A stretch of DNA of 10,402 nt. It comes from JAHFHB01 sp964393875 (GTDB lineage: Bacteria; Omnitrophota; Omnitrophia; Omnitrophales; Aquincolibacteriaceae). The stretch spans positions 1-10,402 of the forward strand of contig CAYMUZ010000018.1 in NCBI GenBank assembly GCA_964393875.1, written 5' to 3'. The translations under genes were made by a program, and so were the position numbers. The notes under the pieces were generated by a model. It was not told the origin of the DNA. It saw only the letters and a list, made by a program, of their open reading frames with translations, and did no database searches. Shown one piece after another: positions 1 to 6,093 of this stretch; the stretch's first letter is position 1, and each line of letters opens with the position of its first letter.

Positions 1-29
1 TCGCGTTCCTGTTCGCCGTCTGGCCGCAT
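1..29 (-). CDS. Start of an unidentified gene, cut by the window edge
   Basis: Only the first nine codons are present: ATG at 29-27, then Arg-Pro-Asp-Gly-Glu-Gln-Glu-Arg, open to the window edge. A purine-rich Shine-Dalgarno sequence (AAGGGG at 40-35) sits five bases before the ATG and directly after the TGA of the upstream TlpA-like gene. That spacing makes translation of a third gene in the trxB operon likely. The visible N-terminus is polar, with no signal peptide or membrane segment so far. Too little is visible to assign a family. Confidence 0.5.
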
Positions 30-40
30 AAAAACCCCTT

Positions 41-580
41 TCACCTTGTCCGTGGCGGCGCTTGAATCATTTTTTCAAGCCCCTGCGGTAAGCGAAATCC
101 ATAATAAAGAATTTGCCCACCCTTTGCAAGCAAAACGCAGGTCGGAAGAGAATCCACTGCATACAAATCGGCGGCCTTGCCGCTCTCATCCAGTAAGCAT
201 GTGTATGAAAAAGGGTGTTTCTCTTTGAATCGCGTCACTTTCGCAGCCGACTCTTGAAGGTCCACCGCCAAAACTTTTAATCCTCGCGCTCCGTACTGCT
301 GATGAATTTTTTCAAGCTCGGACACTTCCGATCTACAGGTCGGACACCACGTCGTCCAAAAAACAAGCAGCACGGGTTGTTGGGCGTAAAGGCGGGCAAG
401 ATCCACGGGAGCGCCCTGAAGATCATCGAGGGACGGAAGACTAAAATTGGGCCCTCTTTTTGTTTCCAACAGAGCTTGGGGAGGGCCGCCGCAGCCGGGC
501 CGTTGCCTAGTACCCGCCGCTGAAAAAACCAAAAGACTGAGCGTGAGCGCTGTTAGAGCCATCGCTGCGTTTTTCCTCAT
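41..580 (-). CDS. TlpA/ResA-like exported thioredoxin-fold protein
   Basis: This 179-residue protein is an extracytoplasmic thiol-disulfide oxidoreductase of the TlpA/ResA type, a group that usually keeps envelope cysteines reduced, for example in cytochrome c maturation. The start at 580 is chosen because it begins with a signal-like stretch (Met-Arg-Lys-Asn, then a hydrophobic run to about residue 22) and lies four bases after the trxB stop; the open frame extends upstream only inside trxB. The thioredoxin fold covers roughly residues 44-170. The active site is Trp-Cys-Pro-Thr-Cys at 78-82 and the cis-proline is Pro146 in a Ser-Leu-Pro-Thr context. No convincing lipobox is visible. Its position directly after thioredoxin reductase suggests a shared thiol-redox role, although TrxB is cytoplasmic and a membrane carrier such as CcdA would be needed to link them; none is seen here. 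The Shine-Dalgarno sequence is weak, so translation may be coupled to trxB. Confidence 0.85.
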   Translation of the reverse strand: MRKNAAMALTALTLSLLVFSAAGTRQRPGCGGPPQALLETKRGPNFSLPSLDDLQGAPVDLARLYAQQPVLLVFWTTWCPTCRSEVSELEKIHQQYGARGLKVLAVDLQESAAKVTRFKEKHPFSYTCLLDESGKAADLYAVDSLPTCVLLAKGGQILYYGFRLPQGLEKMIQAPPRTR

Positions 581-584
581 ATCG

Positions 585-1502
585 TCAGTGATCCAGAAAC
601 GCTTGAGCCTGCAATGCGGCTTCACAACCTTCACCTGCGGCGGCCACAAGCTGTTTGACCGCGCCTGCGCGGATTTCTCCGGCCGCGAAAACTCCGGGCA
701 CCGAAGTCCGCAACTGGGGGTCAGTCACCACATAACCATGGTCATCCATCTGCACAAACCCCTTGATAAACGCGGTATTGGGATCATGCCCGATGAACAC
801 AAAGACACCGTCCGTTTTAAAATCACTCACAACGCTGGTTTTCAGATTCTTTAGCTGAACCCCTTCGACTTTTTTATCGCCCAGAACAGCTTCCACCACC
901 GTATCGAAGATAAATTGAATTTGAGGCGTTGCTCTGGCCCTCTCTTGCAAAATCGGGCTGGCGCGCAGTTTGTCTCTCCGGTGAATAATCGACACCCGTG
1001 TGGCAAAACGCGTCAGGAAAAGCCCCTCCTGCAAAGCAGAATCCCCGCCGCCAACCACCACAATTTCTTTCCCTTTAAAAAAAGCTCCGTCGCAGGTCGC
1101 ACAGTACGACACGCCCCTTCCAGTCAGTTCTTTTTCTTTTGGAACATTCAGCATGCGAAACGAGGCTCCGGCGGCTAGAATCACTGAACGGGCCTGATAA
1201 GTTTGAGCGGCCGTCTTGATCTCAAATTCATTTCCTGCCATCTGGATCGATTTAATTTCCTCATAGTCGATTTGCGTGCCGTATTTTTTAGCCTGCGCCT
1301 CCATTCTCATGGAAATCTCAGGGCCCGTGACGCCGTCTGGAAATCCGGGATAATTCTCCACCACATCCGTCAGAGCGATCTGTCCGCCCGGAGTCAATTT
1401 TTCAAAAAGCGTGGTTGAGAGTTTTGCGCGCGAAGTGTACAGAGCGGCCGTTAAACCGGCACCTCCGCCGCCAATAATGATGACATCCTGCTTCTCTGGC
1501 AT
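585..1502 (-). CDS. trxB: Thioredoxin-disulfide reductase (FAD/NADPH)
   Basis: A cytoplasmic flavoprotein of 305 residues, the usual length for low-molecular-weight thioredoxin reductases, which transfer electrons from NADPH through FAD and a redox disulfide to thioredoxin. Visible in order: the FAD dinucleotide-binding glycine motif GGGGAG at residues 11-16, the redox-active CATC at 134-137, the NADPH-binding GGGDSA at 151-156 with the phosphate-binding HRR at 174-176, and the second FAD motif near 270-291. In that last motif Glu275 (GEI) replaces the common Asp (GDV), and Lys-Gln stands where Arg-Gln is frequent. The start at 1502 is backed by a strong Shine-Dalgarno sequence (GAGGAGGTG, 1515-1507). 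A candidate promoter lies just upstream at 1543-1571. The TlpA-like gene follows after four bases, so the two are probably co-transcribed. A relative acting on a partner other than thioredoxin cannot be excluded. Confidence 0.93.
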   Translation of the reverse strand: MPEKQDVIIIGGGGAGLTAALYTSRAKLSTTLFEKLTPGGQIALTDVVENYPGFPDGVTGPEISMRMEAQAKKYGTQIDYEEIKSIQMAGNEFEIKTAAQTYQARSVILAAGASFRMLNVPKEKELTGRGVSYCATCDGAFFKGKEIVVVGGGDSALQEGLFLTRFATRVSIIHRRDKLRASPILQERARATPQIQFIFDTVVEAVLGDKKVEGVQLKNLKTSVVSDFKTDGVFVFIGHDPNTAFIKGFVQMDDHGYVVTDPQLRTSVPGVFAAGEIRAGAVKQLVAAAGEGCEAALQAQAFLDH

Positions 1503-1542
1503 GACACACCTCCTCGTAATCTAAACGGATGGAAAGAATGAG

Positions 1543-1571
1543 AGAATAGCGCACACAGCGGGTGGGCTCAA
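1543..1571 (-). promoter_or_regulatory. Candidate sigma70 promoter of the trxB operon
   Basis: On the minus strand a TTGAGC -35 box (1571-1566) and a TATTCT -10 box (1548-1543) are separated by exactly 17 bases. Each box matches the consensus at four of six positions. A transcript would start near 1536 and have a leader of about 35 bases carrying the trxB Shine-Dalgarno sequence. The location in the only sizeable gap upstream of trxB supports the call; no experiment does. Confidence 0.5.
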
Positions 1572-1613
1572 GAGGAAAAGAAATAAAAATACTACGGAAC
1601 GAACGGGACAAGT

Positions 1614-2033
1614 TCAAACTTGCGTAACGGCAGCCTGCCCCAGCACTTCTTCCGATGCCAAAACAGGCACCCCCGCTCGAATGGCCAACGCCGCCCCATC
1701 CGACGGACGGGCATCGACCTGAAAACGCTCACCGTTTGCACGAACGAGATTCAACTTGGCAAAGAAAGTCCCCCGATCGAGATGATCAATCCATACGGAT
1801 TCCAGACGCGCCTGCAGGGTTTTCATCACTTCGAGAATTAGATCATGCGTGAGAGGCCTTGGCGGTTTCACGCCTCCCAGATGCAGCTTGATCGCTTGAA
1901 TTTCTGCCATGCCGATCACAATCGGAAGAAAACGGGAACCTAACTTCTCGCGAAAGACGATGACATTTTCCCCGCGAGTCTCGTCGACTTTAATTTTATT
2001 GAGAATCAACTCGATCATGGGGATGGACGCCAC
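1614..2033 (-). CDS. DUF151 / bifunctional nuclease family protein
   Basis: A 139-residue protein of the DUF151 (BFN) family. Plant members were described as bifunctional nucleases; most bacterial members have no settled role. The family hallmarks are clear: LPIVIGMAEIQAI at residues 36-48, the P-R-P-L-T-H-D-L helix at 59-66, and the C-terminal block from about 107 to 131 with D-A-R-P-S-D-G and A-S-E-E-V-L. The length is normal for a single-domain member without the UVR motif found in some relatives. The start used is GTG at 2033, two bases after the TGA of the coiled-coil gene, with AGGA about nine bases upstream. An ATG at 2018 (Met6) would give a family-like N-terminus but has no Shine-Dalgarno sequence. 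Translation is probably coupled to the coiled-coil gene. No clear terminator follows; the trxB promoter begins about 40 bases downstream. Confidence 0.85.
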   Translation of the reverse strand: MASIPMIELILNKIKVDETRGENVIVFREKLGSRFLPIVIGMAEIQAIKLHLGGVKPPRPLTHDLILEVMKTLQARLESVWIDHLDRGTFFAKLNLVRANGERFQVDARPSDGAALAIRAGVPVLASEEVLGQAAVTQV

Positions 2034-2035
2034 GG

Positions 2036-3232
2036 TCAGGCGTCCTGAGAATCTGCTTCAAGCGGCACAATCGGCGGCTTACCAGAGTTCGATAAAGGCA
2101 CAAGCTTCGACAATTTAGCAGGCCCACTTTTGTCACGACGAGCTTGCTCCAAATAATGCCGCTGAGCCTGCTTAATTTCAACCAGTTCTTTCTCAATGTT
2201 TTCCTGCTCGACGAGAATAGCGCGCATCTTCTCTTCTTTCTGCCGCATCTCGGATTCAAATTGCGCCTGCTCACTCACAAGCAGCTTGAGACGTTCCTCC
2301 TTAAGCGACACCTGTTCGCCAAGCTGTTCGCGTTTGTAAACGACATCGCGCTGCTCCAGGCGTACAGTCAAGTCACGAACCTGACGGCGCATAGTTTCAA
2401 GGTCACGCTCACGCTCTTCCAACTGGCGTTTTTTTTCGCTGAGCAGAGATTCGTGTCCGGACCGAACCTGTTTGAGTTCATTCAACTCGCGATCCGAAGC
2501 CTCGCTGCGGGTCTTCCAGTCACCGGCACTGCGCAAAGCTTCCTGAATCTCACCCGCCAGACCGAGCTCCTTTTGCAAAACAGAATCATGCTCAATTTCG
2601 AGAGATTCAATGCGGTTTTGCAAAATTTCAAGCTGAGACACAAAACCGGCGCGTTCCACTTCCATCCGCACCGTAGACTCGCTGACCTGTTTTTCCAGTT
2701 CATGGTAGCGCGCAGCCAGCAAGCCATAGTCGGCCATCGACTGCCGCCGAGATTCTTCTTCCTGACAAAGCCGTGTCTCTAGATCCTGCGCGGTTCTCTG
2801 CAAATCTTCTGAAAGAGTCTCACGTGATCGAAATTCCGAGGCTTGGATTCTCAGTTGATCCCTTAAACCAGCGATTTCTCCTTCACTGCGGCTGCTCGCT
2901 CGGCCGTGATCTAAAAGGGCCTTCTGAGCCTCCGCCAAAGAGGTCTCAAGCTCAAAACCACGCGCGCTGGCTTTTTCAAGCAGCCCTTGCAAGCGCGCCA
3001 GAGCTGTTTGGGCCTCTTGTTCAAGACTCTGATAATTTTCTTGAGCTTCCTGCAATAATCCAGACTGGTCGAGGGCGGCAGATTCCAGAGATTGAATACG
3101 CAGAAGAGCTTCTTTTTCCGAATTCTCCAAGGCCGCTTTCAAATCCTGCGACTGCCGGCGCAAATTTCCGGCTTCCTGAACAAGCCGGGTGGTTTCTCCC
3201 CGCGAAATTTGCAGCGCTTGCTCACTCTCCAT
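2036..3232 (-). CDS. Coiled-coil protein, downstream part of an interrupted gene
   Basis: A 398-residue frame made almost entirely of Glu/Gln/Leu/Arg-rich heptads typical of a long coiled coil. It ends in a non-helical tail of about 35 residues rich in Pro, Ser and Lys, with Pro-Pro-Ile-Val-Pro near the end. There is no signal peptide, membrane segment or catalytic motif. It lies in exactly the same frame as the 3299-4084 gene. Between that gene's TGA (3301-3299) and the ATG at 3232 there are 22 further sense codons that continue the coiled-coil pattern. The two pieces therefore look like one gene of 683 codons broken by one stop. If this part is made separately, ATG 3232 is the first in-frame ATG, but its Shine-Dalgarno candidate (GAGG) is about 14 bases away, which is poor. 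Coiled-coil composition gives no specific function; structural, SMC-like or polarity-scaffold roles are all possible. Confidence 0.6.
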   Translation of the reverse strand: MESEQALQISRGETTRLVQEAGNLRRQSQDLKAALENSEKEALLRIQSLESAALDQSGLLQEAQENYQSLEQEAQTALARLQGLLEKASARGFELETSLAEAQKALLDHGRASSRSEGEIAGLRDQLRIQASEFRSRETLSEDLQRTAQDLETRLCQEEESRRQSMADYGLLAARYHELEKQVSESTVRMEVERAGFVSQLEILQNRIESLEIEHDSVLQKELGLAGEIQEALRSAGDWKTRSEASDRELNELKQVRSGHESLLSEKKRQLEERERDLETMRRQVRDLTVRLEQRDVVYKREQLGEQVSLKEERLKLLVSEQAQFESEMRQKEEKMRAILVEQENIEKELVEIKQAQRHYLEQARRDKSGPAKLSKLVPLSNSGKPPIVPLEADSQDA

Positions 3233-3298
3233 CAGCTTTTTTCGACCCTCGGCAAGCTCACCTTCAACCTGCCTTAGATTCTGAATCGTTTCATCCTG

Positions 3299-3301
3299 TC
3301 A
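3299..3301 (-). other. In-frame TGA interrupting the coiled-coil gene
   Basis: On the minus strand the frame reads AAA-CGC-TTA-AAA-ATT-TGA-CAG-GAT-GAA-ACG. The codons on both sides belong to the same heptad-rich coiled coil, and the frame then stays open for 420 codons down to the TGA at 2038-2036. One base change would restore a sense codon (for example CGA, AGA or TTA). Other genes here (trxB, the TlpA-like gene, DUF151, FecR-like) end in TGA, so reassignment of UGA is unlikely. Confidence 0.75.
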
Positions 3302-4084
3302 AATTTTTAAGCGTTTGGCTTCTTCCTGCGCCGCTCCCAATTTATTTTCGTAAAGAACACGCGCCTGACGATACTCTTCTTGCAAAGCCGCCAGCCGCTG
3401 TTCGGAAATCTTCCACAAATCACGCTGACGGATCCGTTCCTTTTCTGCTTCCGCACTGCGCCCGAACTCACTCAAAGCATCGCTCAGGCGGCTTTCACGA
3501 TCCGACAGTGTCTGCCGCAAACGATGGGTCTCTTCCTCAAGCTTCTCAAATTTTTCACGCCAGACAATCGCCTCTTTTTCAAGTCTGCGGATTTGAGAGG
3601 CATCGCGAACATCTTCAGAGGAGGGCGCTAGCAACCGGCTTTCTTTCTTGCCGGACGACATCGAATTGGGGGAAAGCTCCTGTAGAGACCTCAATTCGTA
3701 GAGCGCTTCTTCAGGATTAAGTCTGTACTGAGGCTCCATTGACTCTTGCGTCTGGAAGCCCGACTCGAGAAAAGAAATGTCCGGCTGTTCCGGCCAGACC
3801 GTCCGATAGCATTTACGCTTCACGAACACATCATTGCTCAAAAACATTTCGCCGTTCAAATGGGTGAAATAATCTTTGGCCCTGACGGCAGTGGCTCGGG
3901 GCAGATTGTCGAGAAGGATAATGGGCGTGTTTTTAACCAGATCGAGCGCCTCATCAAGGGAAAGCCGAAGCGCTTCTGAAATCTTCTGGGCGATCTTATG
4001 TCGGTCGATTTCGCTAGAGACTGGGTTGAGAATCAAACTCCAGTTCTGTTCCTTGTCCTGATTCTTTTTGTTCCCCAAAAGCAT
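3299..4084 (-). CDS. L7/L12-like domain plus coiled coil, upstream part of an interrupted gene
   Basis: A 261-residue frame with two regions. Residues about 14-100 are globular. The stretch at 30-75 (helix with I-S-E-A-L, then S-L-D-E-A-L-D-L-V, then T-P-I-I-L, then an Ala-rich helix before L-N-G) follows the pattern of the ribosomal L7/L12 C-terminal domain, where a lysine-rich helix is followed by L-x-E-A-x-x-L-V and x-x-P. This is a resemblance judged by eye. Residues about 110-160 are a Ser/Pro/Glu-rich linker, and from about 163 a coiled coil runs to the stop. There is no signal peptide or membrane segment, so a cytoplasmic location is likely. The ATG at 4084 has no close Shine-Dalgarno sequence, and a 6-bp inverted repeat lies at 4104-4117 in the leader. 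The gene appears to continue in frame into 2036-3232 past the TGA. I do not recognise a named family. Confidence 0.65.
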   Translation of the reverse strand: MLLGNKKNQDKEQNWSLILNPVSSEIDRHKIAQKISEALRLSLDEALDLVKNTPIILLDNLPRATAVRAKDYFTHLNGEMFLSNDVFVKRKCYRTVWPEQPDISFLESGFQTQESMEPQYRLNPEEALYELRSLQELSPNSMSSGKKESRLLAPSSEDVRDASQIRRLEKEAIVWREKFEKLEEETHRLRQTLSDRESRLSDALSEFGRSAEAEKERIRQRDLWKISEQRLAALQEEYRQARVLYENKLGAAQEEAKRLKI

Positions 4085-4103
4085 AATGAATGGCGGAGCC
4101 CCC

Positions 4104-4117
4104 TTCCCGTGCGGGAA
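4104..4117. repeat. Short inverted repeat upstream of the coiled-coil gene
   Basis: TTCCCG and CGGGAA are separated by two bases in the 80-base gap between the DUF4870-like gene and the coiled-coil gene. The arms can pair as a 5- to 6-bp hairpin in the leader, about 20 bases before the ATG at 4084. No T-run follows on the minus strand, so it is not a typical intrinsic terminator. The rest of this gap shows no convincing promoter. Confidence 0.35.
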
Positions 4118-4164
4118 TGAATTTTTACAACTTGAAACTGCAGAGAACCTAACAAAGCATGTCT

Positions 4165-4512
4165 TTAAAACGTAATGCGATCGGCAATGTCGTAAATGAC
4201 CGGCATTTCCCAGTACTCGCCAACCAACACTTTAAGGATTCCCATCAACGAAAAAATACCCAGCAAGACAAAAGCCGCCGTGAAAACAAGCTCCCCTAAA
4301 ATAGGCACCGCCCTGAGGATCCCTGCGGCGACTTCCAGGATAAAGAGCACGAGAGCTTGTTTGCCATGAAATTGAGCAAACTTACTCTCTTTTTTTAAAA
4401 AAAGAGGCACAAAACAAAGCACCGAAAGATACCCTATCGCCGCAAAAAACTTGGCGTCTTTGATTTCAAGATCATCAGAGGGGGCTGTTGGAATCCTATC
4501 TTCCGTCGTCAT
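4165..4512 (-). CDS. DUF4870/Tic20-like small membrane protein
   Basis: A 115-residue integral membrane protein. A charged N-terminus of about 20 residues is followed by three hydrophobic segments at roughly 23-39, 53-70 and 72-98. Between the first and second is the F-H-G-K-Q-A-L motif (48-54), which is characteristic of the DUF4870 / Tic20-like family, as is the length of about 110 residues. The bacterial role of this family is unknown. The start at 4512 is chosen over upstream ATGs because AGGGAG (4530-4525) lies about 12 bases before it and because the upstream extension would run through the promoter and hairpin. It is preceded by the best promoter in the window, so it starts its own transcription unit and may be well expressed. 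The stop is 80 bases before the coiled-coil gene, with no strong terminator between them. Confidence 0.8.
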   Translation of the reverse strand: MTTEDRIPTAPSDDLEIKDAKFFAAIGYLSVLCFVPLFLKKESKFAQFHGKQALVLFILEVAAGILRAVPILGELVFTAAFVLLGIFSLMGILKVLVGEYWEMPVIYDIADRITF

Positions 4513-4533
4513 GAATGCTTTTGGCTCCCTACA

Positions 4534-4555
4534 AGAGCCTATCTGGATAGGCTCT
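4534..4555 (-). promoter_or_regulatory. Perfect 10-bp leader hairpin before the DUF4870-like gene
   Basis: On the minus strand AGAGCCTATC and GATAGGCTCT are perfect inverted arms of 10 bases separated by two bases (in practice a 9-bp stem with a CCAG loop). The hairpin begins about 18 bases into the transcript predicted from the 4580-4607 promoter and ends four bases before the AGGGAG Shine-Dalgarno sequence. It could stabilise the mRNA, control ribosome access or be a protein-binding operator. Only TTGT follows, so it is a poor terminator. Confidence 0.6.
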
Positions 4556-4579
4556 AAGAACTTTCCAAGAAACGGCGGT

Positions 4580-4607
4580 ATTATAGCAGTCGACCTAGGT
4601 GCGTCAA
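4580..4607 (-). promoter_or_regulatory. Strong sigma70-type promoter for the DUF4870-like gene
   Basis: The minus strand carries TTGACG (4607-4602), a 16-base spacer, and a perfect TATAAT (4585-4580) preceded by TG one base upstream (extended -10). Five of six -35 positions match the consensus. The expected start is near 4573, giving a leader of about 60 bases before the ATG at 4512. It is the closest match to the bacterial housekeeping promoter consensus in the window. Confidence 0.8.
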
Positions 4608-4653
4608 GGCGCATCTGCCTGAGGGGAAATAAGGAAACGCACGCACAATCAAT

Positions 4654-4677
4654 GGCGATCATTCTTGGAGCATCGCC
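4654..4677 (-). terminator. Weak candidate terminator after the [2Fe-2S] protein gene
   Basis: GGCGAT and ATCGCC (4677-4672 and 4659-4654 on the minus strand) can form a 6-bp stem with a 12-base loop, about 18 bases after the stop at 4695. The following bases (ATTGATTGTG) are only partly T-rich. The position between a gene end and the next promoter is right, but the structure is weak. Confidence 0.25.
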
Positions 4678-4694
4678 CCGCCCGGTCGAGGCGT

Positions 4695-5024
4695 TTATTT
4701 TGGATAGAAGCAGAATTCGCGCACCGGTTTTCCATCCATAAGATGCTCGCTTAGAATCCGCTCCATTTTCTCAGGGGTCACTTGGTCATACCATACATTG
4801 TCCGGATAAACGGCCACGAGCGGCCCGCCCTTACAAATTCCGAAGCAGTGGCATTGGCTTCGCAGGATGCGCTCATCGCCAAGAGAAGGGTTAATCTCTT
4901 TTAATTTTTCTTTGAGTGATTGGTAAAGTTGGGTGGAAACCTCGGGGGCGCAGCGCGGTCCTGTGCAGACAAAAACATGCCTCTTAAACGGTTCAATCGC
5001 TGGTTGTGAATTCAACTCGCTCAT
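4695..5024 (-). CDS. Thioredoxin-like [2Fe-2S] ferredoxin domain protein
   Basis: A 109-residue cytoplasmic protein, with no signal peptide, of the thioredoxin-fold [2Fe-2S] ferredoxin superfamily, which carries one electron at a time. The likely cluster ligands are Cys20, Cys25, Cys60 and Cys64. Spacing C-x4-C-x34-C-x3-C resembles the NuoE subunit of NADH dehydrogenase (C-x4-C-x35-C-x3-C) more than the Aquifex-type ferredoxins. An extra Cys58 precedes the second pair. After the cysteines comes the family-typical G-G-P-L-V-A-V-Y-P-D-N-V-W-Y segment (66-79) and a V-T-P-E helix. It lacks the NuoE N-terminal helical region, so it is a stand-alone ferredoxin-like protein. The ATG at 5024 lies three bases after the stop of the TIGR04073-like gene, with no strong Shine-Dalgarno sequence, suggesting coupling. 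Its redox partner is not evident from the neighbours, which are exported proteins. Confidence 0.85.
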   Translation of the reverse strand: MSELNSQPAIEPFKRHVFVCTGPRCAPEVSTQLYQSLKEKLKEINPSLGDERILRSQCHCFGICKGGPLVAVYPDNVWYDQVTPEKMERILSEHLMDGKPVREFCFYPK

Positions 5025-5027
5025 ACA

Positions 5028-5357
5028 TTAGGTCTTGCGCGTGCAAACCGCCGGCAGGGTCGCTTCCATGGGGATAATGAAGGTGCCCACTTCGTCCACA
5101 CCCACCAAAATACGGCGCAGCATAAACACAATGCCTTTGCCAAAACCGGTAAGCGCTCCAATACCGCCGGCATCACGAATGTCAGCCGCCATCGTGCAAG
5201 GAATTTCGGCGGGGCTTGAAAGCACATTCCCAAGCCCGCGTACAAATTTTGTACCTGAGGCCACAGCCGTATCCCCCAGAGTCTCCTCGCCGGCCCAGGA
5301 AATACCCGCACCCGCGATTAAAGCGCCTAAAATGAGCAGCCTATACCTGTTTTTCAT
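5028..5357 (-). CDS. Exported protein resembling TIGR04073 (exosortase system-associated)
   Basis: A 109-residue protein with a clear signal peptide: Met-Lys-Asn-Arg, a hydrophobic core at about 7-19, then Ser-Trp-Ala-Gly as a likely cleavage region near 23. The mature part has the features of the TIGR04073 family, defined from genomes with exosortase/PEP-CTERM systems: R-G-L-G-N-V-L near residues 40-46, followed by A-E-I-P, a Gly-rich turn, then a hydrophobic stretch with G-K-G and V-G-V-D-E-V-G-T-F-I-I-P (about 85-96). The exact role of the family is unknown. The start at 5357 is supported by GGGAG a few bases upstream and by the signal peptide; the longer open frame upstream overlaps the FecR-like gene. 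It begins 19 bases after that gene and probably shares its transcript. No exosortase or PEP-CTERM target is in the window. The family call rests on pattern recognition. Confidence 0.65.
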   Translation of the reverse strand: MKNRYRLLILGALIAGAGISWAGEETLGDTAVASGTKFVRGLGNVLSSPAEIPCTMAADIRDAGGIGALTGFGKGIVFMLRRILVGVDEVGTFIIPMEATLPAVCTRKT

Positions 5358-5376
5358 ATCTCTCCCGTCGTCCCGT

Positions 5377-6078
5377 TCAGGGATGAGCTGCAGCGGCTGC
5401 AGCCGGCCTGACATCCGACTTGATGGAGTTCGAAGAAGCGGCCTTCTTTTCCACACTGGCCACTTCAGATTTTAGGATGAAAGTGTCGTGTCCCGGCACA
5501 AAGGGTTCCGCTTTGGGACCGCCATCACTGTTTAAACCGGCTGTGATGTGCTGTCCGGCCGCCACCGACAACCAGTCGGGATGGACGGTATCCGAAAATC
5601 TTGCCTGCCCACGAAAAACATCCAGTCGTGTATACAATTTGCTCAAAAAAGGATAGACCCACACACTCAAAAACCCATGGTCGGTCACAGACACAGCGTT
5701 GGGCGTGTGCAGTTCAAAAAAGACACCTTCTCCGGCCGGAGCATGATCGGCCTTGAGCATCCCAAAATTAAGTTCGATCACAACCGTTCCCCGCTGCGCA
5801 TCGCGAGGGAGAGCCTTCACGAGCACATCGGCCCTATCGCTGAGTTCGATCATTCCGAAAGGCATTTTAATTTCAACAATGCCCTCATCCTCCACAGAAA
5901 TACGATCCCCAAGCCCCACAGACATGCCGGTGGCAACAGGCTGCCAAACGCTTTCACCGGCTCTAAGTAGAATCGCATTCCCCTCAAGCGTTTCCACGCT
6001 CAGTGTTTCAGCCCGCAATAGAGCCGGCACGGCGGTCGTCATAAGAATGCACAAAAAAAAGTAGTATCTCAGTTTCAT
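5377..6078 (-). CDS. Exported FecR-domain protein
   Basis: A 233-residue protein with an N-terminal signal peptide (hydrophobic core at about 5-20, likely cleavage after Leu-Arg-Ala near 23). Residues about 55-180 form a FecR-like beta-rich domain: G-D-R-I-S-V-E-D-E-G then E-I-K-M-P-F-G (57-75), G-M-L-K-A (106-110), F-E-L-H-T-P-N-A-V (121-129), L-D-V-F-R-G (152-157) and V-A-A-G-Q (172-176). Classical FecR proteins are anti-sigma sensors with a cytoplasmic N-terminus and a transmembrane helix. This one lacks that N-terminal region and looks simply exported, as in many FecR-domain envelope proteins of unknown role. The C-terminus is low complexity, ending in a run of alanines. The start at 6078 has AAGGA about eight bases upstream. 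A candidate promoter lies at 6151-6179 and a GC-rich inverted repeat at 6094-6112 just before the Shine-Dalgarno sequence. Confidence 0.8.
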   Translation of the reverse strand: MKLRYYFFLCILMTTAVPALLRAETLSVETLEGNAILLRAGESVWQPVATGMSVGLGDRISVEDEGIVEIKMPFGMIELSDRADVLVKALPRDAQRGTVVIELNFGMLKADHAPAGEGVFFELHTPNAVSVTDHGFLSVWVYPFLSKLYTRLDVFRGQARFSDTVHPDWLSVAAGQHITAGLNSDGGPKAEPFVPGHDTFILKSEVASVEKKAASSNSIKSDVRPAAAAAAHP

Positions 6079-6093
6079 AAGAGGTTCCTTTGG

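Noticed and set aside
1610..1621. Inverted repeat AAGTT/AACTT at the end of the DUF151 gene as a terminator
   Set aside because: The stem is only five A/T-rich pairs, overlaps the stop codon, and no immediate T-run follows.
3299..3301. UGA recoded as an amino acid (selenocysteine or reassigned code)
   Set aside because: UGA ends several intact genes here, the site is inside a coiled coil with no catalytic role, and no SECIS-like hairpin was apparent just downstream.
2773..3720. A 315-codon open frame on the plus strand
   Set aside because: It lies antisense to the coiled-coil gene, has the Phe/Leu/Pro/Arg-rich composition expected from the reverse of Glu/Gln-rich codons, and shows no domain, Shine-Dalgarno sequence or promoter.
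4513..4662. A 50-residue N-terminal extension of the DUF4870-like protein
   Set aside because: The frame would run through the promoter and leader hairpin, and the ATG at 4512 has its own AGGGAG.
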